This document shows, piece by piece, positions 1-4,642 of a stretch of DNA of 6,054 nt (the first letter of the stretch is position 1; each line of letters starts with the position of its first letter). Made by a program: the position numbers and the translations under genes. The stretch is from the NCBI GenBank assembly GCA_039194665.1, contig JBCCVW010000247.1, positions 1 through 6,054 of the forward strand. The letters run 5' to 3'. A model generated the notes under the pieces. That model worked only from the letters and a program-made list of their open reading frames with translations. It made no database searches and had not been told where the DNA came from. The stretch comes from JABSQH01 sp039194665 (GTDB taxonomy: Bacteria > Actinomycetota > Acidimicrobiia > Acidimicrobiales > Ilumatobacteraceae).

Positions 1-2234
1 CCGTCGACGGCGTGGATGTGCACGACCTCGACCCGGTTGCGTGGAACGATCGACTGGCGGTGATCCCGCAGCTGCCGCGACCGCTTGCATCCACCGTGGC
101 CAACGAGGTGTGCGGCGATCTACCGATCGTTCCGGCGATGGTCGACGACGCGCTCTCGGCGGTCGGTCTGGCCGGATTCGGATCGCGCCGCCCAGCAGAA
201 CTCTCGGGAGGGCAGTTGCGACGCGTCCAGGTGGCGCGGGCAACCGCCATGGTCCGTGCGGGACACGCCTCGGTGATCGTCGCCGACGAACCGACCGCGC
301 AGCTCGACCAGGTGGCTGCGGAGTCCGTAGTGGCGACGCTGCGCACCGCGGCGAGGGACGACGGCGCCGTCGTGCTCGTCGCCACGCACGACGAGCGGCT
401 GGCCGCCGAGGCAGATCAGATCGTCGAGATCGGAACCACGCTTCGCCCATCCCCCGCGACCGAGGCGGGGTCGCCGACAGCAACGGCGAGGCCAAGCACA
501 TCACCACCAGGCACACCACTCGGCGATTCAGTCGTCGCGTCCGAGCCAACGCGGGCCGACCCGCAAACGGACGGGTCGACGTGGCGATCCGCCGTGGCCA
601 CAGTGCTCGATACCGCTCGGCCAGCTCGCCGTCGGCTGCTCGGAGCCGCCGCGCTCGGATCACTCGCCGAGATCTGCACGTTGGGATTGGCCGGGTTGTC
701 GGCGTGGCTCATCGTGCGGGCCAGCGAGCAGCCCGAGATCTCCGCGGTGGCGCTCGTCGTGACGGGCGTGCGCGCCTTCGGTATCGGCAAGGGGGTGTTC
801 CGGTACACCGAGCGTCTGGCGACTCACGACGCAGGACTGCGCGCACTTGCCGAGCTGCGCGCCACCGTGGTCGGTCGACTCGCTGCCGCACCGCCGGGTG
901 CGCTGTCCGATCTGCACCGCGGCGACGTCGCCACGCGGGTCGTCGACGACATCGACCGGCTGCTCGATCTGTTCGTGCGCGTGCTGGTGCCCACGATCTC
1001 GATTGCCGTGGCCACCACGCTCACCCTTGCGGTCACACTCGTCATCGATCCCCGCGCCGCGCTCGTGCTCGTCGTGGGCGCGACGCTCGCATCGGTGGTG
1101 ATCCCAATGGCGTCATTCCGGGCGGAGCGCCAGTGCGCAGGAGCGCGCAACGCCACCGCCGCAGCGCTGCGCGCCGCAACGCTCGATATCACCGACCGCG
1201 CTGAGCTGCTGGTGGCCAGCCGCCGGGCCTCCTCCGCGCGTGCCACGGTCGATCGCCTGGGCGACGACATCGACGAGATCGAGCGCGGACGCGCGACCGC
1301 GCGGGCACGAACGGCCGCACTCCTCGCCGCCGCGCCGGTGTACACGGTCGCCGCCACGCTCGCCGTCATCGGGAGCGAGGCAGCGCAGATCGGCGCGCCG
1401 CTATTCGGCGTCCTCGTTTTGTGGCCACTGGCATCGATCGAGCTCAACACGGCGGTCGACGATGCCGCAACGTCACTCCCAGCGATCGGCGACGCCGCGC
1501 AACGCGTGGCCGACATCCTCGCCCGCGCGCCAGCGGAGTCCGGTCACGACACGGCCATCACCGACCATCCCCCGCTGCACCTTGCACACCTCACGGCGAC
1601 GTGGCCGACGACCGGACGCGGCGTGGGACCGGTCGAACTCGGCGTCGAACCCGGCGCGCGGATTGCCGTGACCGGTCCGAGCGGCAGCGGGAAATCGACG
1701 CTCGCTGCGGCCCTGGTGCGGTTCTGCCCGATCGCCGACGGTCGCTACCTGCTCGGAAACGTCGACGCGGTGTCCGAGGCAGCTGATGCCGTGCGCCGCA
1801 CCGTCACATGGGTCGACCAGGCGCCATGGATTGCCGACACGAGCATTCGAGAGAACCTGCGCATCGCTGATCGCGGCGCTGCCGACGATGCGATGATCGA
1901 GGCACTACGTACCGTGGCGCTCGGCGCGTGGTTCGACGCGCTGCCCGCCGGACTCGACACCCACGTCGGCCGACACGGCACAGCCATGAGCGGTGGCGAA
2001 GCGCATCGCTTGGCGTTGGCCCGGGTACTTCTCACCGAGCACGTGATCGTGGTGCTCGACGAGCCGACGTCGCACCTCGATGCGGCGACGGCGACATCCA
2101 CCATTTCGGGACTGGCGGCCGCATTCGGCGATCGCTCAGTGATCGTGATGGCGCACGACGCACCGCCGCCGGGGTTTGCCACTGGTGCAACGCTTCACGC
2201 GTCGACGACTGCCTCGGCCGCGGCGAGCATCTGA
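1..2234 (+). CDS. cydDC: Fused thiol-reductant ABC exporter CydDC (5' partial: end of CydD ATPase domain plus whole CydC)
   Basis: The frame is open from base 3, so the true start lies upstream. Residues are counted here from the GTG at 12. The first ATPase domain lacks its Walker A (outside the window) but shows a Q-loop (IPQ, Q20), signature LSGGQ (64-68), Walker B VIVADEP (88-94) and H-loop H126. A Pro/Ser/Thr/Ala-rich linker (about 142-190) leads to a CydC-type membrane domain (about 195-500) with the family-like stretch VRAFGIGKGVFRYTERL and hydrophobic segments consistent with six helices. A second, complete ATPase domain follows: Walker A GPSGSGKST (555-563), Q603, signature MSGGE (659-663), Walker B VIVVLDEP (678-685) and H715. 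CydDC exports thiols such as cysteine or glutathione in E. coli and is needed for cytochrome bd assembly; the actinobacterial substrate is less certain. CydD and CydC are separate proteins in E. coli and a single chain in some actinobacteria. ATPase domain 1 has an unusually short helical region and ends LolD-like (ATHD). The TGA at 2232 lies inside the convergent kinase gene. The fusion and CydC assignment are firm; the CydD label for the cut-off part is inferred. Confidence 0.88.
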   Translation, partial: VDGVDVHDLDPVAWNDRLAVIPQLPRPLASTVANEVCGDLPIVPAMVDDALSAVGLAGFGSRRPAELSGGQLRRVQVARATAMVRAGHASVIVADEPTAQLDQVAAESVVATLRTAARDDGAVVLVATHDERLAAEADQIVEIGTTLRPSPATEAGSPTATARPSTSPPGTPLGDSVVASEPTRADPQTDGSTWRSAVATVLDTARPARRRLLGAAALGSLAEICTLGLAGLSAWLIVRASEQPEISAVALVVTGVRAFGIGKGVFRYTERLATHDAGLRALAELRATVVGRLAAAPPGALSDLHRGDVATRVVDDIDRLLDLFVRVLVPTISIAVATTLTLAVTLVIDPRAALVLVVGATLASVVIPMASFRAERQCAGARNATAAALRAATLDITDRAELLVASRRASSARATVDRLGDDIDEIERGRATARARTAALLAAAPVYTVAATLAVIGSEAAQIGAPLFGVLVLWPLASIELNTAVDDAATSLPAIGDAAQRVADILARAPAESGHDTAITDHPPLHLAHLTATWPTTGRGVGPVELGVEPGARIAVTGPSGSGKSTLAAALVRFCPIADGRYLLGNVDAVSEAADAVRRTVTWVDQAPWIADTSIRENLRIADRGAADDAMIEALRTVALGAWFDALPAGLDTHVGRHGTAMSGGEAHRLALARVLLTEHVIVVLDEPTSHLDAATATSTISGLAAAFGDRSVIVMAHDAPPPGFATGATLHASTTASAAASI

Positions 2235-3103
2235 TCGCCGACCGGCTGCACATCGATCTCGACGGCGAGCAGTCCTGTCGCCACGCGTTCGACGACGCCC
2301 CACTCCCAGATCGCATCGGCATCGGTGTCGGTCCACTCCGCGAAGCGGCGCGCCCGATCCCGCGGATCGCCGTCGAGCAACTCGACCGGATCCTCACGCA
2401 TCATCACCCCCAAGTCGTACTCGGGCTCGGCGAACACACCGTCGGGGTCGATCAGCTTCCAACCAAGACCGTCGTCGCCCTCAAGCGTGCGCAGCGCGTT
2501 CCACTCGTGGACATCTCCGTGCACGAGCACCGAACGCGTATCGCGGTGCGCGGCGATTCTCCGCCGGGCGCAGTGTCGGGCGTGATCGACCACCGCCGTC
2601 GAACACGGTTGATCGAGGCGCGTCCACCGCGTGTCGACGAAGTCGATCAGCCAGGCGCCCTTGTCTGCGCCGGACATCAGCCCGTCGCTCGGCACCGTGC
2701 GCCACATGCGCTGTGCAGCACGGCACAGCGCCGGGTGTCGCTGTTCGATCGGGATGCTGAGGTCGTTCATCGACGGGCCCAGTCGTTCGAGCAGCAGGGC
2801 GCCCCGCTGCACGTCGGCACGCAACAGCGCGGAACACGCCCGGCCGCCATCGAGCCGGAGCGCGTGGACCTCACCGGCCGCGACCGACTCCCGGCCCGGC
2901 ACCAGCAGCTTGAGCACGGCGGGACTGCCGTCGGCGCACTCGACGGCGACCACCAGCGCCTCGGTGCCGCCGTCGTAGACCTCGCCCGGCGTCAGCTCCC
3001 ACCGGTCGGCGAGCTCGTCGACCAGCCCGAGGAGCTCGTCGACCCAGGCGAGCACGCCGTGGGCACGCGCCTTGTTGACGACGACCTCGGGGACCTCGAT
3101 CAC
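2195..3103 (-). CDS. APH(6)-family aminoglycoside/hydroxyurea-type phosphotransferase
   Basis: This 302-residue protein has the protein-kinase-like fold of the APH(6) (streptomycin 6-kinase, StrB-like) family, and its length is usual for that family. Visible landmarks are the ATP-anchoring lysine in AVLKLL (K65), a likely helix-C glutamate (E78), a hydrophobic strand and hinge GALLLERLG (101-109), the catalytic loop LVHGDVHEWN (H195, D197, N202) and the metal-binding LIDPDG (D219), followed by the family-typical GVFAEPEYDLG. Characterised relatives transfer phosphate from ATP to a hydroxyl of streptomycin or to hydroxyurea; the substrate here cannot be read from sequence. The start is a GTG at 3103-3101. 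An in-frame TGA at 3133-3131 (the helicase stop) leaves only ten codons upstream, so longer versions are excluded. No Shine-Dalgarno sequence is evident, so translation may rely on reinitiation after the helicase gene 27 bases upstream. The last 40 bases overlap the convergent cydDC end. It is probably a chromosomal metabolic or intrinsic-resistance kinase: base composition matches its neighbours and no mobile sequences are present. Confidence 0.85.
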   Translation of the reverse strand: MIEVPEVVVNKARAHGVLAWVDELLGLVDELADRWELTPGEVYDGGTEALVVAVECADGSPAVLKLLVPGRESVAAGEVHALRLDGGRACSALLRADVQRGALLLERLGPSMNDLSIPIEQRHPALCRAAQRMWRTVPSDGLMSGADKGAWLIDFVDTRWTRLDQPCSTAVVDHARHCARRRIAAHRDTRSVLVHGDVHEWNALRTLEGDDGLGWKLIDPDGVFAEPEYDLGVMMREDPVELLDGDPRDRARRFAEWTDTDADAIWEWGVVERVATGLLAVEIDVQPVGDQMLAAAEAVVDA

Positions 3104-3130
3104 GGAGCGACCGTATGTCGCGGTGTCGAC

Positions 3131-4441
3131 TCAGTCGGCGTCGAATTCGATCAGGTTGAGCAGCCGCTTGTCGTTCGAGAACACCTCGGTGGCCTTCTCG
3201 GTCGGCAGTCGCATCCCCCGTTGCAGCACGCGCACCTGGGTGTGCTGGTTGTACTCCACGAGGGTGACCGCCCATCCGTCACGGCCGGCCCGCGCGGTAC
3301 GGCCGGAACGGTGGAGGTAGTCCTTCACGTCCTTGGCCGGCTCGTAGTGGATCACCGCACCGATGTCGTCGATGTCGATCCCCCGCGCCGCGACGTCGGT
3401 GGCCACCAGCACCTTGAGCTTGCCCTCGGCGAAGCGCCGCAACACCTTCTCGCGGCTCGATTGCTGCATGTCGCCGTGGAGCGGCGAGGCGTCGATGCCC
3501 AGGTCCTTCATGTTGCGGGCGACGCGATCGCATACCCGCTTGGTCTGACAGAACACGAGCATCTTCGGGATGCTCGTGGAGATCGACCCGATGACTCGAT
3601 CCTTGTCCATGTGGTGCACGGCGAGGAACAGGTGGTGCATCGTGCCGACCGTGTCGGTGGCTTCATCGATGGCCACGGTCTCGGGGTCGCGCTGGTAGTG
3701 CTTGATCAAGTGGCCGACGTCGCCATCGAGCGTGGCCGAGAACAACATCGTCTGGGTACGTGCGGTGCAGTGTCGCAAGATCCACTCGACCTGCGGGGTG
3801 AACCCGTCGTCGGCCATGCGGTCGGCCTCGTCGAGAGTGACGATCTGACACTGGTCGAGCGTGACCTCGCCCGACTTGATCAGGTCGATCAGACGGAGCG
3901 GGGTGGCGATGACCACCTCGACGCCCTTGGCTAACTCGTCGATCTGATGGTGGCGCGACGCCCCGCCGTACACCGGGAGCACGGTCATCCCGGCGTGCTC
4001 GGCCACCGGCTCGAGCACCTCGGCTACCGGCCCCGCCCACTCGCGAGTTGGCACGAGCACGAGGCCGAGCGGCGTCGATGGTTCCGCCGCATCGGTGATG
4101 CGGGCGAGCATCGGAACGCCAAAGGCGAGGGTCTTCCCCGAGCCCGTCTTGGCGCGACCGCAGACGTCTTTGCCCGTCATCGCCACGGGGATGGCCTCGG
4201 TCTGGATGTTGAACGGGGTGGCGAATCCGCAGGCAGCGAGCCCGTCATCGATCCGCGACGGCACGCCGAGATCGGCAAAGCCCGTCGGTGGTTCCACCGG
4301 CGGCAGCACGTTCGTGCTGGTCAGCTTTTCGGTATTGACGTGGTCGCGATCGTCGCCCGGACGGCCACCCGATCGCTTGGGGGCACGGCGCCGACTGCGC
4401 CGCTGGCGGGGCGCTCCCCGCCGTGAATGATCTGTTGCCAT
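3131..4441 (-). CDS. DEAD-box ATP-dependent RNA helicase (RhlE/DeaD-like)
   Basis: The 436-residue protein carries the full set of DEAD-box motifs. Numbered from the ATG at 4441, these are a Q-motif region (FADLG at 55-59, Q80), motif I AKTGSGKT (97-104), Ia PTREWA (131-136), a GG pair (159-160), Ib TPLR (180-183), II DEAD (204-207), III SAT (235-237), IV LVFCQ, V VATDVAARGIDI and VI HRSGRTARAG (377-386). Such proteins use ATP to unwind or remodel short RNA duplexes, typically in ribosome assembly or mRNA turnover, in the cytoplasm. The first 35 or so residues are very basic (RRSRRRAPKR), probably an RNA-binding tail. Only a short tail follows the second RecA domain, so this is a minimal helicase core with no dedicated C-terminal RNA-binding domain. 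Motifs Ia and Ib depart from PTRELA and TPGR. An in-frame ATG at 4471 would add ten residues. The 4441 ATG is preferred because MATDHSRRG looks like a natural N-terminus and the longer version would overlap the candidate leuA promoter. Neither start has a clear Shine-Dalgarno sequence. It is divergent from leuA and probably co-transcribed with the downstream kinase. Confidence 0.94.
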   Translation of the reverse strand: MATDHSRRGAPRQRRSRRRAPKRSGGRPGDDRDHVNTEKLTSTNVLPPVEPPTGFADLGVPSRIDDGLAACGFATPFNIQTEAIPVAMTGKDVCGRAKTGSGKTLAFGVPMLARITDAAEPSTPLGLVLVPTREWAGPVAEVLEPVAEHAGMTVLPVYGGASRHHQIDELAKGVEVVIATPLRLIDLIKSGEVTLDQCQIVTLDEADRMADDGFTPQVEWILRHCTARTQTMLFSATLDGDVGHLIKHYQRDPETVAIDEATDTVGTMHHLFLAVHHMDKDRVIGSISTSIPKMLVFCQTKRVCDRVARNMKDLGIDASPLHGDMQQSSREKVLRRFAEGKLKVLVATDVAARGIDIDDIGAVIHYEPAKDVKDYLHRSGRTARAGRDGWAVTLVEYNQHTQVRVLQRGMRLPTEKATEVFSNDKRLLNLIEFDAD

Positions 4442-4465
4442 GTGGTGCGCCAGGGTACAAGCGGG

Positions 4466-4494
4466 TTGCATCGATCGGCGGTGATCGGTACGGT
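4466..4494 (+). promoter_or_regulatory. Candidate leuA leader promoter (-35 TTGCAT, 17-base spacer, -10 TACGGT)
   Basis: TTGCAT (4466-4471) matches the TTGACA consensus at four of six positions. It is followed by a 17-base spacer and TACGGT (4489-4494), which fits the TANNNT form of an actinobacterial -10 box. Transcription would start around 4501-4503, at or next to the GTG of the leucine leader peptide, so the leader would be leaderless. The boxes are inferred by eye in GC-rich DNA where such matches are common; spacing and position are the main support. Confidence 0.42.
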
Positions 4495-4502
4495 CGGTGT
4501 TC

Positions 4503-4538
4503 GTGACGACCGCCGCGACCCTCCTGCTTCTTTTGTAG
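4503..4538 (+). CDS. Leucine-rich leader peptide of leuA (attenuation uORF)
   Basis: An 11-codon frame encodes MTTAATLLLLL and ends in TAG (4536-4538). Its last five codons are all leucine, using four different codons: CTC, CTG, CTT, CTT, TTG. I found no CTT codon in the 470 leuA codons that follow, so the leader uses codons the structural gene avoids, which would make it sensitive to charged tRNA-Leu supply. An in-frame GTG at 4497 is an alternative start (MFVTTAATLLLLL); a stop at 4482-4484 excludes anything longer. Neither start has a Shine-Dalgarno sequence. The 4503 GTG is preferred because the candidate -10 box ends eight bases before it, fitting a leaderless mRNA. The peptide itself probably has no function; the act of translating it senses leucine. 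A run of leucine codons directly upstream of a terminator and of leuA is very unlikely to be chance. Confidence 0.85.
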   Translation: MTTAATLLLLL

Positions 4539-4566
4539 GGCGAGCGTCACATATCCGCGCTCGCCC
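4538..4566 (+). promoter_or_regulatory. Perfect 9-bp stem-loop in the leuA leader RNA, possible pseudoknot (LEU-type element)
   Basis: GGGCGAGCG (4538-4546) pairs perfectly with CGCTCGCCC (4558-4566) across an 11-base loop (4547-4557). The stem begins on the last base of the leader stop codon, so a ribosome terminating there would cover the 5' arm, while one stalled on the leucine codons would leave it free. The first four loop bases, TCAC (4547-4550), complement GTGA at the leader 5' end (4503-4506). That complementarity extends to six bases (GTGACG with CGTCAC, 4545-4550) if the top two pairs of the stem open, allowing a pseudoknot or an alternative long-range hairpin. A conserved pseudoknot called the LEU element has been described upstream of leuA in many Actinobacteria; identity with it is inferred, not shown. 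Confidence 0.6.
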
Positions 4567-4568
4567 GC

Positions 4569-4605
4569 AGCCCCCGCCGATCCGGCCGGGGGCTTCTTGC
4601 TTTTT
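4569..4605 (+). terminator. Intrinsic terminator (attenuator) upstream of leuA
   Basis: AGCCCCCG (4569-4576) pairs with CGGGGGCT (4587-4594), giving eight base pairs. With C4586 bulged, CCG (4577-4579) and CGG (4583-4585) add three more pairs capped by an ATC loop. The stem is followed by a pyrimidine, U-rich stretch ending in TTTTT (4601-4605). It lies 30 bases after the leader stop codon and 37 bases before the leuA ATG, and no plus-strand gene other than the leader precedes it. Its sensible role is therefore conditional termination of leuA transcription. The U-tract is interrupted (TTCTTGCTTTTT), so termination may be incomplete. Confidence 0.83.
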
Positions 4606-4619
4606 CAGCCCCGCTTTTT
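4589..4619 (+). promoter_or_regulatory. Alternative hairpin that competes with the leuA terminator, followed by a second U-tract
   Basis: GGGGCT (4589-4594), part of the 3' arm of the terminator, can pair with AGCCCC (4607-4612) across a 12-base loop that includes the first U-tract. Another TTTTT (4615-4619) follows. The two folds cannot coexist. The second is shorter (6 bp) and weaker, so it would form only if the terminator 5' arm were occupied. It may be a backup terminator, a partial antiterminator or coincidence. Confidence 0.35.
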
Positions 4620-4630
4620 CACGCCCTCTC

Positions 4631-4642
4631 TAGGAGCAACCG
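4631..4642 (+). promoter_or_regulatory. Ribosome binding site of leuA
   Basis: TAGGAG (4631-4636) is a good Shine-Dalgarno match six bases before the ATG at 4643. It settles the leuA start over downstream in-frame ATG codons such as the one at 4688. It is the clearest ribosome binding site in the window and contrasts with the leader frame, which has none. Confidence 0.87.

Noticed and set aside
41..1204. A 387-codon plus-strand frame inside cydDC
   Set aside because: It is extremely arginine-rich and overlaps clear ABC transporter motifs in another frame; no independent start signal or domain is visible.
1928..3934. A 668-codon plus-strand open frame crossing the end of cydDC, the kinase and half of the helicase
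   Set aside because: It lies opposite two genes with intact catalytic motifs. Its translation is His/Arg/Asp/Val-rich with no recognisable domain, and such long antisense frames are common in high-GC DNA.
4452..4457. TACCCT on the minus strand as a -10 box for the helicase
   Set aside because: It fits TANNNT, but no -35 match lies at 17-18 bases and the distance to the 4441 ATG is a little long for a leaderless start; too weak to annotate.
4442..4471. Ten-codon N-terminal extension of the helicase from the ATG at 4471
   Set aside because: The added residues (MQPACTLAHH) match nothing familiar, no ribosome site precedes them, and the start would overlap the proposed leuA -35 box. It cannot be excluded.
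4491..4512. CGGTCG...CGACCG 6-bp hairpin around the leader GTG
   Set aside because: The pairing is real in sequence, but half of it would not be transcribed if the start is near 4501-4503, and short GC palindromes are frequent here.
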